From Mercurialis annua (taxonomy: Eukaryota; Streptophyta; Magnoliopsida; Malpighiales; Euphorbiaceae), in contig NC_065571.1 of the NCBI RefSeq assembly GCF_937616625.2, forward strand, positions 27,230,201 to 27,294,200: a stretch of 64,000 nt of DNA, given 5' to 3'. The position numbers were made by a program, and so were the translations under genes. Under the pieces are notes generated by a model. The model made no database searches. It was not told where the DNA came from and was given only the letters and a program-made list of their open reading frames with translations. This document shows, piece by piece, positions 24,771-37,630 of the stretch; position 1 is the stretch's first letter; each line of letters starts with the position of its first letter.

Positions 24771-27190
24771 GGGGTAATTGATTCTAGGGGTCACTGTACT
24801 TTTCAAAAATTGCAAAATGGTGACCGAACTTCAAAACGTAACAAATTGGTTACTAAACTTTCAAATATGTGATTTTGGAAGGTTTTTTAGTGTTTTACGG
24901 TCAAATTATACATACGTAGTAATCAAATTTTGATTATTTATAACAAATAATATCTTATATTTCATATATACACACAATCAACAAAAAATCGACTTGAAAT
25001 AATTTTCTTCGGTAACCAAAAATCCTTCTATCTTAACATAACCAAATAGTATAGTAACTAAAATGTTACGTTTTGAAGTTCGGTCACCATTTTGCAACTT
25101 TTTAAAAGTACAGTGACCTCCAAAATCAATTACCCCTTGGTTTTGTTTCGTAAAGTTTGTAAGGGTTTGGCTTAAATTGCTATAAATGTGAAACATTTTG
25201 ATTTGTTTTGTAACGTTTTAAATCTTTGGTTTGGTTTCGTATCGTTTATAAATGTTTGGCTTAAATCGCTAAAAAGGTGAAACGTTTAGATTTATTTCTT
25301 AACGTTTGTAAACGTTTGGCTTAAATTCCTAAAAGGAAAAACGTTTGGATTTGTTTCCTAACGTTTGTAAACATTTGGCTTAAATTGCTAAAAAGGTAAA
25401 ACATTTGGACTTGTTTCGTATCGTTTGTAAACGTTTGGCTTAAATCGCTAAAAAGGTGAAACGTTTGAAATTTCGTAACGTTTGTAAACGTTCGGCTTAA
25501 ATTGCTAAAAACGTGAAACGCTTGGATTTGTTTCGTAACTTCTGTAAAAGTTCGGCTTAAATCGCTAAAAATGTGAAGCTTTTGTATTTGTTTCGTAACG
25601 TTTGTAAATGTTTGGCTTAAATCGCCAAAAAGGTGAAATATTTGCATTTGTTTCATAACGTTTTGTAAAAGTTTGGTTTAATTTGCTAAAAAGGTGACAT
25701 GTTTGGATTTGTTTCGTAACCTTTGTAAACGTTTGGCTTAAATTGCTAAAAAGGTAAAACGTTTGTATTTGTTTCGTAACGTTTGTAAAGGTTTTGTTTA
25801 AATCGCTAAAAAGGTGAAACGTTTGGATTTGTTTCATAACATTTGTAAATGTTTGACTTATATCGCTAAAAAGGTTAAATGTTTGGATTTGTTCCGTAAC
25901 ATTTGAAAATGTTTGGCTTAAATCGCAAAAAAGGTGAAACGTTTGGTTTTGTTTCGAATCGTTTGTAAACATTCTGCTAAAATCGCTAAAAAGGTGAAAC
26001 GTTTGGGTTTGTATTGTAATGTATGTAAACGTTTGGCTTAAATTGCTAAAAAGGTGAAATGTTTAGATTTGTTTCGTAACATTTGTAAACGTTTAGCTTA
26101 AATTGCTAAAAGTATAAAACGATTTGATTTGTTCTGTAACATTTGAATCATTTGGTTTAAATTGCTAAAAAGGCGAAACGTATTGATTTGTTTAGTAATG
26201 TTTGTAAACGTTTGGCTTAAATCGCTAAAAAGGTGAAAAGTTTGGTTTTGATTCGTAACCTTTGTAAACGGTCGTCTTAAATCACGAAAAAGGTGAAACA
26301 GTTGGATTTGTATCCTAACGTTACAAACGTTTGGATTTGTTTCGAGACGTTTGGATTTGTTTCGTAACGTTTGTAAACGTTTGGCTTCAATCACTAAAAA
26401 GGTGAAATGTTTGGATTTGTTTCGTAACGTTTGTAAACGTTTGGCTTAAATCTATAAAAATGGGAAACGTTTGGATTTGTTTCTCAAAGTTTACAAACAT
26501 TTGGTTTTGTTTCGTAACGTTTATAAACGCTTGGCTCTAATCGCTAAAATGGGGAAATGTTTGGTGTTGTTTTGTTATGTTTGTAAATGTTTGGATATGT
26601 TTCCTAACGTTTTAAACGTTTGGTTTTGTTTCGTAACGTTTGTTAACGTTTGGCTTAAATCGCTTATAAAGCGAAACGTTTGATTTTGTTTCGTAACGTT
26701 TGTAAACGTTTGGCTTAAATCGCGAAAAACGGGAAACGTTTGGATTTGTTTCGTAAAGTTTGTAAACGTTTGGCTTAAATCGCTAAATGGATTTGTTTCG
26801 TAAGTTTGTAAATATATGGCTTAAATCGCTAAATAGGTGAAACGTTTGGTTTTGTTTCGTAACGTTTATAAACGTTTGGCTTAAATCACTAAAAAGGTGA
26901 GACGTTTGGTTTTGTTTCGTAACGTTGGTAAAGGATTTGTTTCGTAACGTTTTTTTCGTAACATTTTAAACGTTTGTTTTTTTTTTCTAAAGTTTTTAAA
27001 CGTTTGGCTTAAATCGCTAAAAAGGTGAAACATTTGGTTTTGTTTCGTAACGTTTGTAAATGTTTGGATTAAATCGCTAAAAATGTGAAACTTTTGGTTT
27101 TGTTTCGTAATTTTTGTAGACGTTTTGATTTGTTTCGTAACGTTTGTCTCGTAAAGTTTTAGACGTTTTGTTTTGTTTCGTAACGTTTGT
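24000..27190. repeat. Satellite segment duplicated at about 51.0-53.75 kb (left copy)
   Basis: The order of private monomer variants between about 24.0 and 27.2 kb is repeated in the same orientation at about 51.0-53.75 kb. Matches include a 41-bp B-half truncated to GTTTGAAATTTCGTAA (25466 and 51783), the GGTGACATGTTTGG monomer (25693 and about 52192), the NTFVNV-type plus-strand stretch at 26571 and 53068, and GGTGAGACGTTTGG (26896 and 53428). The copies lie about 26.5 kb apart, of which 16.4 kb is the later LTR/CACTA insertion. Confidence 0.8.
24771..25136. mobile_element. Non-autonomous DNA transposon (MITE), 366 bp
   Basis: The element begins GGGGTAATTGA and ends with its reverse complement. 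The terminal inverted repeats run about 72 bp with five mismatches and extend weakly to about 90 bp; the centre is AT-rich and non-coding. It interrupts one satellite monomer and is flanked by TTGGTTTT on both sides (24763-24770 and 25137-25144). The repeat can be stretched to 10 bp, CTTGGTTTTG, if the element is taken to start one base later. A homologous satellite segment at 51461-51468 has a single TTGGTTTT with no insertion. An 8-10 bp duplication fits a Mutator-like or related superfamily; the terminal sequence is not diagnostic to me. Confidence 0.93.
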
Positions 27191-30100
27191 AAATGTTTGG
27201 CTTAAATCGCTAAAAAGGTGATACGTTTGGTTTTGTTTTGCAATTTTTGTAAACGTTTGGCTTAAATCGCTAAAAAGGTGAAACGTTTGGATTTATTTCG
27301 TAACGTTTGTAAACGTTTGGGCTCAATCGCTGAAAAGGTGAAACGTTTGGATTTGTTCCATAGAGTTTGTAATTGTTTGGCTTAAATCGCAATAAATGTG
27401 AAAGGCTTGGTTTTGTACTGTAACTTTGGTAAACGTTTGGCTTAAATTGCTAAAAAGGGGAAACACTCGGATTTGTTTTGTAACGTCTCTAAACGTTCGG
27501 CTTAATCGATAAAAAGGTGAAACAATTGGTTTTGTTTCGTAACATTTGTAAAAGTTTGGCTTTGTTTTGTAACATTTGTAAACGTTTGGCTTAAATCGTT
27601 GAAGAGGTAAAACGTTTGAATTTGCTTCGTAACGTTTTAAATGTTTGGATTTGTTTCGAAAGGTTTGGATTTATTTTGTAACATTTGTAAACGTTTGTCT
27701 TCAATCACTAAAAAGGTGAAATGTTTTGATTTGTTTCGTAACGTTTGTAAACATTTGGCTTAAATTGCTCAAAAGGTGAAACACTTCGATTTGTTTCATA
27801 ACCTTTGTAAAACTTTTGCTTAAATCGCTAAAAAGGTGAAACATTTGGATTTTTTTCGTAACATTTGTTAACGTTTGGCTTAAATTGCTATAAAGGTGAA
27901 TCACTTGGATTTGTTTCGTAACGTTTGTAAACGTTTGTCATAAATTGCCAAAAATGTGAAACGCTTTGATTTGTTTCGTAACGTTGGTAAACGTTCGGTT
28001 TAAATTGCTAAAAAGGTGAAAAATTTGGATTTGTTTCCTACCTTTGTAAATATCTGGCTTAAATCGCTAAAAAGGTGAAAAGTTTGGATTTTTTTCATAC
28101 GTTTGTAAATGTCTGGCTTAAATCGCTAAAAAGGTGAAACGCTTGGATTTGTTTCGTAACATTTATAAACGTTTGGCTTATATTGCTAAAAAGGTGAAAC
28201 ACTTGGATTTGTTTCATAACATTTGTAAACGTTTTGCTTAAATTGCTAATAATGTGAAACGCTTGGTTTTGTTTCCTAATGTTTGTAAACGTTTGGCTTA
28301 AATCGCTTGGATTGGTTTCGTAACATTTTAAACGTTTGGATTTGTTTCGAAACGTTTGTTAACGTTTGGCTTAAATCGATAAAAAGTGAAACGTTTGAAT
28401 TTGTTACATAACGTTTGTAAACGTTTGGCTTAATTTGTTAAAAATGTCAAATTCTTGGATTTGTTTCGTAACGTTCGGCTTAAATTGCTAAAAAGTTAAA
28501 ACGCTTGGATTTGTTTCATAACGTTTGTAAACGTTTGGCTTAAATTTCTAAAAAGGTGAAAAATTTGGATTTGTTTCGTAACCTTTGTAAATGTTTGGTT
28601 TAAATAGCTAAAAATATGAAACGTTTGGATTTCTTTTGTACGTTTGGCTTAAATCACTAAAAAGGTGAAATGTATGGATTTGTTTCGTAACGTTTGTAAA
28701 CGTTTGGCGTAAATCGCTAAAAAGGTGAAATATTTGGATTTGTGTCGTAACGTTTGTAAACGTTTGGCTTATATTGCTAAAATGGTGAAATACTTGGATT
28801 TGTTTCGAAACATTTATAAACTTTTGGCTTAAATTGCTAAGAAGGTGAAACGCTTGAATTTGTTTCGTAATGTTTGTAAAAGTTTTGCTTAAATCGCTAA
28901 AAAAGTGAAACGTTTGGATTTGTTTCGTAACGTTTGTAAACGTTTGGCTTAAATCACTAAAAAGGTGATACATTTGGATTTTGTTTCGTAACGTTTGTAA
29001 ACGTTTTGCTTAAATCGCTAAAAAAGGGAAACGTTTGGATTTGTTTCGTAACGTTTGTAAACGTTTGGCTTACATAGCTAAAAAGAGGAAACGTTTGGAT
29101 TTGCTTAGTAACGTTTGTAAACGTTTGGCTTAAATAGCAAAAAAGGTGAAACGTTTGGATTTGTTTCGTAACGTTTGTAAACGTTTGGCTTAAATCGATA
29201 AAAAAATTGAAACGTTTGGATTTGTTACGTAACGTTTGTAAACGTTTTGCTTAAATTGCTAAAAAAAGTTAAACGCTGGGATTTGTTTCATAACGTTTCT
29301 AAACGTTTGGCTTAAATTGCTAAAAAGGTAAAACGCTGAGATTTGTTTCGTAACGTTTGTAAACGTTTGGCTTAAATTGCTAAAAAGGTGCAAAATTTGG
29401 ATTTCTTTCGTAACCTTTGTAAAGGTTTGGCTTAAATCGCTAAAAAGGTGAAACGTTTGGATTTCTTTAATACATTTGTAAACGTTTGGCTTAAATCGCT
29501 AAAAAGGTGAAATATTTGGATTTGTTTCGTATTGTTTGTAAACGTTTGGCTTAAATCGCTAAAAAGGTGAAATGTTTGGATTTGTTTCGTAACGTTTGTA
29601 AACGTTTGGCTTAAATTGCAAAAAAGGTGAAACGCTTGGATTTGTTTCGTAACGTTTATAAATGTTTGGCTTCAATTGCTAAAATGGCGAAACGTTTGCA
29701 TTTGTTTCATAACGTCTGGCTTATGTCGCTAGAAAGGTAAAATGTTTGGATTTATTTCTTACCGTTTGTAAGCGTTTGGCTGAAATCGCTAAAAAGGGGA
29801 AATGTTTGAAATTTCGTAATATTTATAAACGTTTGGCTTAAATTGCTAAAAAGGTGAAACGCTTGGTTTTTCTTCGTAATGTTTGTAAACGTTTGGCTTA
29901 CATCGCTAATAATGTGAAACATTTGGATTTGTTTCGTAACGTTTGTAAATCTTTGGCTTAAATCGCTAAAAAGGTAAAACGTTTTAACTTGTTTCGTAAC
30001 GTTTGTAAACGTCTGGCTTAAATCACTAAAAAAGTTTAACGTTTGGATTTGTTTCATAACTTTTGTAAACGTTTGGCATAAATCGCTAAAAAGGTGAAAT

Positions 30101-32834
30101 GTTTGGATTTTTTTCTTACCGTTTGTAAACGTTTGGCTTAAATCGCTAAAAAGGTGAAACGTTTCGATTTGTTTCGTATCGTTTGTAAACGTTTGGCTTA
30201 AATCATTAAAAAGGTGAGGATTTGTTTTCTAACCTTTGTAAATGTTTGGCCTAAATTGCTAAAAAGGTGAAACACTTTGATTTGTTTTGTAACGTTTGTA
30301 TGCGTTTGGCTTAAATTGCTAGGGGAAACGTTTGGATTTATTTCGTAGCGTTTATAAACGTTTGGCTTAAATCGCTAAAACGGGGAAACGTTTGGATTTG
30401 TTTCGTACCGTTTGTAAATGTTTGGCTTAAATCGCTAAAAATGTGAAACATTTGGATTTGTTTCGTAATGTTTGCAAATGTTTGGCTTAGATTGCTGAAA
30501 AGGTTGAATCGCTTGGATTTGCTTCGTAACGTTTGTAAACGTTTGGCTTAAATTGCTAAAAAAATTGAAACGCTTGGTTTTGTTTCGTAACATTTGTAAA
30601 CGTTTGGCTTAAATCGCTAAAAATGTGAAACGTTTGGATTTGTTTCGTAACGTTTGTAAACGTTTGGCTTCAATCGCTAAAAAGGTGAAACCTTTGGATG
30701 TGTTTCGTAACGTTTGTAAACGTCTGGCTTAAATCGCTAAAAAGGTAAAATGTTTGGATTTGTTTCGTAACGTTTTAGGCGTTTGGCTTAAATTTCTAAA
30801 GTGGGGAAACGTTTGAATTTGTTCCGTAACGTTTGTAAACGTTTGGCTAATATTGCTAAAAAGGGGAAACGTTTTGGTTTTGTTTCGTAACGTTTGGCTT
30901 AATCGCTAAAAAGGTGAAACGTTTGGCTTAAATTGCTAAAAAGGTTAAACGCTTAGATTGTTTCATAACGTCTGTAAACATTTGGCTTAAATTGCTAAAA
31001 AGGTGAAACGCTTGGATTTGTTTTGTAACGTTTGGCTTAAATTGCTAAAAAGGTGAAACGCTTGGATTTATTTCGTAACATTTGTAAACGTTTTGCTTAA
31101 ATTGCTAAAAAGGTGAAACCTTTGGATTTGTTTTAAAACCTTTGTAAACGTTTGCCTTAAATTGCTAAAAAGGTGAAACGCTTGGATTTTTTCCCTAACG
31201 TTTGTAAACGTTTGGCTTAAATTACTAAAAAGGTGAAACGCTTGGATTTGTTTTGTAACGTTTGTAAACGTTTGGCTTAATTTTCTTAAAAGGTAAAACT
31301 CTTGGATTTATTTCGCATTCTTTGTAAACATTTGGCATACATTGTTTAAAAGGCAAAACGTTTGGATTTGTTTGGTGGCGTTTGTAAACGTTTGGCTTAA
31401 ATCGCTAAAAAGGTGAAACGTTTGGATTTGTTTCGTACCGTTTGTAAACGTTTGGCTTAAATCGCTAAAAAGGTAAAACGCTTGGATTTGTTTCGGAACG
31501 TTTGTAAACGTTTGGCTTATATTGCTAAAATGTTGAAACGCTTGGATTTGTTTTGTTATGTTTGTAAACGTTTGGCATATATTACTAAAAAGGTCAAATG
31601 CTTGGTTTTTGTTTCGTAACGTTTGTAAATGTTTGGCTTAAATTGCTAAAAATATGAAACGTTTGGATTTTTTTCATAACGTTTGTAAATGTTTGGCTTA
31701 AATTGCTAAAATGGGGAAGCATTTGGATTTGTTTCGTAATGTTTGTAAATGTTTGGCTTAAATCGCTAAAAAGGTGAAATGTTTGGTTTTGTTTCGTAAC
31801 GTTTGTAAACGTTCGGCTTAAATCGCTAAAAAGGTGAGACGTTTGGATTTGTTTCGTAGTGTTTGTAAACGTTCGTCTTAAATTGCTAAAAAAGGTGAAA
31901 CGCTTGGATTTGTTTTGTAACGTTTCTAAATGTTTGGCTTTAATTACTAAAAAGGTGAAACAGTTGGATTTGTTTCGGAACGTTTGTAAACGTTTGGCGT
32001 AAATTGCTAAAAAGGTGAAACACTTAGATTTGTTTCATAACGTTTGTAAATGTTTGGCTTAATTTGCTAAAAAGACAAAACGCTTGGATTTGTTTCGTAA
32101 CATTTGTAAAGGTTTGGCTTAAATCGCTAAAAATGTGAAACGTTTGGATTTGTTTCGTAACATTTTAAACGTTTGGTTTTGTTTCGTAACATTTGTAAAC
32201 GTTTGGCTTAAATCGCTAAAAAGGGGAAACGTTTGGATTTGTTTGGTAATGTTTGTAAATGTTTGGCTTCAATTGCTAAAAGGCGAAACGTTTGGATTTG
32301 TTTTGTAACGTTTGTAAACGTTAAAATCGCTAAAAAGGTGAAACTTTTGGATTTGTTTCTTAACGTTGCTATCGCAAAAAAGGTTCAATGTTTGGATTTA
32401 TTTTGTAACGTTTGTAAAATTTTGTCTTAAATCGCAAAAAAGAGGAAACGTTTGGATTGGTTTCTTATCGTTTGTAAACGTTTGGTTTAAATCACTAAAA
32501 ACATGAAACTTTTGGTTTTGTTTCGTAATGTTTGTAAACGTTTGGCTTAAATCGCTAAAAAGATGAAACGTTTGGATTTGTTTCATAACGTTTGTAAACG
32601 TTTGGCTTAAATTGCGAAAAAGTTGAAACGCTTGGATTTGTTTTGTAACGTTTGTAAACTTTTGGCTTAAATTGCTAAAAAGGTGAAACGCTTAGATTTG
32701 TTTGGTAACGTTTGGCTTAAATTGCTAAAAAGGTGAAACATTTGAATTTGTTTCATAACCTTTATAAATGTTTGGCTTAAATCGCTAAAAAGGTAAAACG
32801 TTTGGATTTGTTTCGTAACGTTTGTAAACGTTTG
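25137..32834. repeat. 60-bp satellite array, diverged part
   Basis: Continues the same monomer in phase after the MITE. Monomers differ more from one another than in the first 16 kb and no multi-kilobase identical block is visible within the segment. Truncated or fused monomers are frequent, for example the T-rich run near 26940-27000 and 32300-32400. The last five bases, GTTTG at 32830-32834, are the left target duplication of the LTR that follows. Confidence 0.95.
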
Positions 32835-32983
32835 TGTAATATCCCGTAAAAATCCTTAAAATTTCCGATGAATTTCCGATTTCATTTTAGGATTTTTTTT
32901 AGGTTTCGTTGTTCGGTTCGGTTTAGGTTCGGCTAAAAAAAATCCTTGGGTTGTGTTTCAACCAAATGGTTCAACCACAATCA

Positions 32984-33110
32984 TGTAAATCAGGTCTCAA
33001 TCAAGACCTAAAAAACACGCAAGGTCTCGTTCGAACCTTGAGGTCTCGAATGAGACCTCATGTGTTGCTGTTGGTCTCGTACGAGACCAGCAGCGAGACC
33101 GGCTGAAATT
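32984..33110. promoter_or_regulatory. Cluster of GGTCTCG...CGAGACC inverted repeats in the LTR
   Basis: Four or more copies of GGTCTCG or its complement lie within 130 bp. The clearest is a perfect palindrome, TGGTCTCGTACGAGACCA at 33072-33089, extended by an imperfect GCTG/CAGC stem. The same kind of repeat occurs at an equivalent place in two other LTRs of this window. A protein-binding or hairpin role is only a guess. Confidence 0.5.
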
Positions 33111-33176
33111 GATGCTTAGCATCTTGACTCACGTTTCCCTCCACTTTCCAACTCGATTTTAACCTAGATTCTTCGG

Positions 33177-33186
33177 TATTTAAATA
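33177..33186 (+). promoter_or_regulatory. Candidate TATA element of the LTR
   Basis: TATTTAAATA about 340 bp into the LTR, followed 30-130 bp later by CACCACACTTCA and a CTCGGTAAG splice-donor-like sequence. The related LTR has TTATTTAAACAC before CACCACACTTTG at the matching place (53939-53950). Position and conservation suggest the LTR promoter; transcription is not shown. Confidence 0.4.
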
Positions 33187-34312
33187 CGCTTTCTAAATAG
33201 AAAATCTTCACCACACTTCACATAAACCCTAGCCATCACCCTCTTGCTCATTCTCTGAGAAACATAGCTGGTATCGTCCTTCAGAGTCGCTGCCTCGGTA
33301 AGTTCCTTAATTCATTGAATTTCAGTTTTGGCATTTGAACGACATTCCGTAATTTGAGTCGTTCTCCTTCGTTTCTAGATCGAAATTGATTCTGTTTGAT
33401 CCCAGAGATTCTAGACTCATGTATCTACGATTCCCCATCTCGATTTCGCAAAACGGTACGTGATCGACCTCGTTTCAATCGCCGTTCGGTTTATCGTCTA
33501 AGATTGTATAAACTGTTTCTTGTGTATATAGTTTTTGCCGATCCTTTCTTTCCCTTGGACTCTTACTTTGATATGTTTGTGACTATAAATCCCTAAGTAT
33601 ATTAGTTGTTACTTGATTTAATCTTAGTTTGTGATTAGTCTCTCGGCCGTAGTTATCGTTTTGGCTTTGTTTCGATTCTTAATCGTTATATCATGTCTCT
33701 TTTTATCAAAAGTTGTACTCTTGCCTTATCGTGGATGATATACCTTGCATGATTCATGAATTGTTTATCTTGAGTCCTTGATTTGTTATTAATGAATTGT
33801 TGAATTTGGGGAAGCTTGAGTTTGATAGATGGTTACTGCAATTCGTAGGTTAGAGGGAATTTGGTTTTCCAAATGGAAGGAGATGGTCAAATATACATTT
33901 TGATCATTTAATTGTTTAGGCTAAATCAATTAAACCCTTAAAGTTAAACATTACCTAGTAACTTGGATTTCGTTCTGATTTATAATTAAATATTATAAAC
34001 GATAGCAATTTAGAAATTTAGTTAATATAATTACTCGATTAATTATATTTGTTTTCGAATATCAAAGTGGTTAAATTACAATTTAGCCCTTGGACATATT
34101 TTATCTTAATAAGTTGTGGGTTATAATATTATATTTCATTTTGAATTATAATAACTATAATTAATTTCGAATATCAATTTGGCATGAAATTGGCTAAATT
34201 ACAATTTAGCCCTTAAACGCTTTTAAAACTTATTTAATTAAGTTTTTGGTTTGTAAACCTATACTTTGTTTTAATTGTAAACAAAAGTAATTAATTTGAT
34301 TTCGAATATCAA

Positions 34313-34400
34313 ATTGGCTAAAATACAGTTTAGTCCCTAAATTGGCTAAAGTACAAATTAGTCCCTAAATTAGCTAAAGTACAGTTTTGTCCCTAAACTT
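34313..34400. repeat. Short tandem repeat in the LTR, about 27 bp x 3
   Basis: Three units of the form TTGGCTAAAGTACA...TTAGTCCCTAAA follow each other, and two looser copies (AAATTACAATTTAGCCCTT) lie upstream at about 34072 and 34193. Units differ by a few bases. No function assigned. Confidence 0.7.
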
Positions 34401-34817
34401 TTATGAACTTAAAATGGTTAAATTTTGTTTGTAACTCGGGTTACTTGAAATTGAAGTTATTGAGTTCTGCTTTTAAAATGGATTATTATTTTATCGAATT
34501 ATTTTATAAATATAAAATCGGGTTTATATTTGATAAACGTTTTGAGTCGGGTTAGATTTGGGTCACTCGACAAGTGAGATTAGCTTGTTAGTTATTGGTA
34601 ACTCGGCTAACCTACTATTTGGAAACTAATTATTATTTAAAGATTATTTAAATAATATTTTCTAAATGGATTTTAAAGCATGGACTCAATAGACTTGTAT
34701 TAATTGTGCGTTTCTACCTATTGGGTATTTTATTCCGACGTGTTAATTGTGCTAGTCCTATATGGTGTCTAGTACTCTCTAGAGTTAAGGTCTCACTACA
34801 AAAAGTTTGGCTTGTTA

Positions 34818-36000
34818 GGACGAACGAAATTTATCACGTTAAGCCCAAAATTTATCACAACAACGTTATTGTGACTACTTTGTGACAAATTTTGTTGGTC
34901 AAAACAAACAAGTCACAATAAGTCCATTTTATAGTTTGTCACCATAAATTTTCTATTGTGATAAAATTGTTTTGTCACATTCATATTTATTGTGACGAAA
35001 ATGTATATCACAAGTAATCAAATGTTGTCAAAATTTGTCGTAATATACATCGGCTTCTAGTGACAAAACGCTAATATCGTGACAGAAAAATATTTATCAC
35101 AATTCATATAAATTTGTCACTACATACACCGAGTTATTAGTGACATTTGATTTTATGGTGACAAAACCATATTTATCACAATTAATATACATTTGTCACT
35201 ACATACGCCGAGTTATTAGTGACAAAAAGATGTGAAGTAACAAAAAATATTTATCACAAGTAATATTTCATAACGTGACGAAATTAATTGTCATAATAAT
35301 CAATTTGTTGTGATAAATTTAATTTATCATAAGAAGTAATTTAACATGACGTGACAAAATTAATTGTCATTATAATTTGTTAGTTGTGATAAATTTAATT
35401 TATCACAAGAAGTAATTTAACATAACGTGATGAAATTAATTGTCAATATAATTAATTAGGTGTGATAAATTGAATTTATCACAATAATTAATTTATCGTG
35501 ACGTGACGAAATTAATTATCATTATAATTTGCCAACGGTGGCAAATTTAATTTATCACAACAAGTAATTTATCATAACATGATGGAATTAATTGTCATTA
35601 TAATTAGTTAGCTGTGACAAAATTAATTGTCATTATAATTGTATTTTATTATTTTCATTTGTATCGATACTAAAATAATTAAATACAGTAAATCGTTGCT
35701 AAAATCAATGAATAAAAAACAAAATCAATTCAAAAATTACATAAAATTATAAATGAATAAGTCTTCAATAATACTAAAATAACCGATCGTATGCAATCAT
35801 GTAAAATATTTGCTAAAAAAAGAAACTGAATTAAGCCTAACTTTTGATATAGGTAGACGTCCATCTTCTTTCATTCCAACAATTATCATCTGCAAGAAAA
35901 AGAATACATTTATGATATACACTTTTATTTTTAAAGTGACATATTTAAGTGAATAATTTTGAAATTATAAAGGAAAATAAAAGTGTAAAGAATTAAAAAA
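34818..36000. repeat. Left subterminal region of the CACTA element with a 76-bp tandem array
   Basis: Dense short motifs TTTGTCAC, GTGACAAA, TTATCACAA and their complements. From about 35270 to 35640 they are organised in roughly 4.5 tandem units of 76 bp; the AAGAAGTAAT-type landmark recurs at 35331, 35407, 35483 and 35559. Each unit contains an inverted repeat whose arms are TGTGATAAATT and AATTTATCACA. The remainder up to 36000 is AT-rich with no gene seen. Confidence 0.85.
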
Positions 36001-36029
36001 TATATTTAAGTCGTCACGTACTTAAAACT

Positions 36030-36140
36030 TTTGTTAGCAGTATCTCTCAAAATAAGGCTAGAACCCTTCCTAGAGACAGCCATAGTGTCACCAGTCTTCT
36101 TACCAGAGCATTGGTCCATGATAATGACATGCAAACCTTT
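36030..36140 (-). pseudogene. Possible degenerate Ca2+-ATPase exon around the phosphorylation site
   Basis: On the minus strand one frame reads ALVRRL, the segment that precedes the phosphorylated aspartate in type IIB Ca2+-ATPases. The sequence after it resembles, in several frames, the usual ACETMG and DKTGT region, but with indels and substitutions so that no clean DKTGT is present. A 73-codon minus-strand open frame (36006-36227) runs through it in a different frame and resembles nothing I know. If real, this exon lies downstream of the others and out of native order. Weak evidence. Confidence 0.3.
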
Positions 36141-36819
36141 ACTCTGCGTATGTGAATTCTCTTTTCCTCCGACAAAAGAGAACATAGAGAGTTCAACAAT
36201 TAACCAAAGCTGCATGTCAATCATCAAAGCAGTTCAATATGCGCAAACTAGCATAATCGAAAAAGCAAAGCAACAAAACTATCCTCCACAAAACTATCCA
36301 TCACTCCTCTAAATTATTCATTAAAACTGTTGCAATTTCAACTATTAATTATGGTATTGCAACATAGCAAAAGATGAACAACCCACTAAAGGTAAGATAA
36401 CAGGCTCATTGCAGAAAATCATTGAGATAAATATGGAAACAGAATCAATAAAAAATGAGAAATTAAAATTGAGCTGAGAAATTGAATCAAAAACCAAAAA
36501 TCAGTTTTGATATAAGCAAGCAGATGGGCACCAATCAATGAATAATTTCAGTTCCAATGAACTGATTTATATAACATGCTGAGTAACTAAATTTGGCGTC
36601 AAATGTTAAAGCAACTCTAGTAGGGATAAAAAAAACTAAAATATGATCCAAGAGAAGTTCAGTTATAAAATAGATAACATGCTGAGTAACTAAATTCATT
36701 CTCTATATTACATAATTTCTTTTCAAAAGAATGAAAAAACCATCAACCAAAACATTTTTCTTTCCAGCACACCCACCAAACATTAAGAAGAACAAATTAT
36801 TTTTGGACATCACAAATAC
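36141..36819. other. AT-rich captured or intron-like sequence, no gene recognised
   Basis: No coding similarity seen. Contains a direct repeat of about 22 bp, ATAACATGCTGAGTAACTAA plus two more bases, at 36571 and 36674. The 42-bp segment 36760-36801, which lies in the presumed intron after the exon at 36820-36879, recurs with one mismatch at 38986-39027. Confidence 0.6.
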
Positions 36820-36879
36820 CTTAACACCAGTATTTTGGCATAGTTGAACAGCCTCTTTGACTCCAGGTCAACAAGGGTC
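36820..36879 (-). pseudogene. ACA Ca2+-ATPase fragment, exon with DPC-PGVKEAVQLC
   Basis: Minus strand reads DPC, a stop (TGA at 36868-36870), then PGVKEAVQLCQNTGVK, followed by a GTATTT donor. In type IIB Ca2+-ATPases the residue at the stop is arginine in the KDPCRPGVK segment of the catalytic P-domain hinge; TGA is one transition from CGA. The fragment carries the right exon end. It is the most downstream recognisable piece of the captured ATPase and follows a gap of about 750 bp after the previous exon. Confidence 0.8.
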
Positions 36880-37630
36880 TTGCATCCAGTCTCAACACAA
36901 ATTAGCATCTTATGCACCTATTGATAGTTTAGCATGGTGCCCAAATGAGTGCAACTTTTTATCAAAACCATGTTACATTCATAATCTATATTTCCTGGAC
37001 CTCAAAATTCCATGTCTATCAATTTTGCTTTAGAAGAAATTTAATAACAGCCAAATTTTCAATTAAATAAGAAGTATGACATATGGATTTGGAAGAGCTT
37101 GAAAACTATATTTCCAACAAATAAAACTTTCAGAGAATAAGCATTAAAAGGGACCTTTTCATCATCCAGTGACACTACTTGACCATTTAGGTTAAAAATT
37201 TAAAGCATAATTCTTATAAATGCATGAGCTCATAATAACTCATTCAATCTCAAGAATCCCTCAAAGTTCATCATTTTCTTATAATCTTTTTTCCTTTTCC
37301 GCATTTAGGTTGAAAAGCGAGAAAAGCAGATTTCGACGAATTTCTGACTAAACACACTAAATTGGTAACCAAATTTTGGGAAGTTAAGAATAGTTTACAA
37401 GTTCACTAACATGATACTAGAATTTGCTTCCTTGGCAGTGTACCAAGAAATAAGCAAGACATTACAAAATTGCCAACAAACAAATGAGAGCATTGAAAGC
37501 AGCTTTCTCAAACAATATTTCTTAAGATGCAAACTATAACTTCCTGCATTTCCTATAACGCACTACGGAAAACTGCTTTTTCAGAAGGATAAAATGCTAT
37601 GGTTGGAAAGAGAAAGAGATAAAAACATAC

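Noticed and set aside
24978..25196. 72-codon minus-strand open frame
   Set aside because: It crosses the MITE boundary into satellite, so it is a chance frame.
33396..33596. 66-codon plus-strand open frame in the solo LTR
   Set aside because: No recognisable domain and not preserved in the homologous LTR.
34800..34817. Homology between the CACTA end (GTTTGGCTTGTT) and the satellite (GTTTGGCTTAAA)
   Set aside because: Only nine bases are shared, within the 24-bp TIR present at both ends; most likely coincidence.
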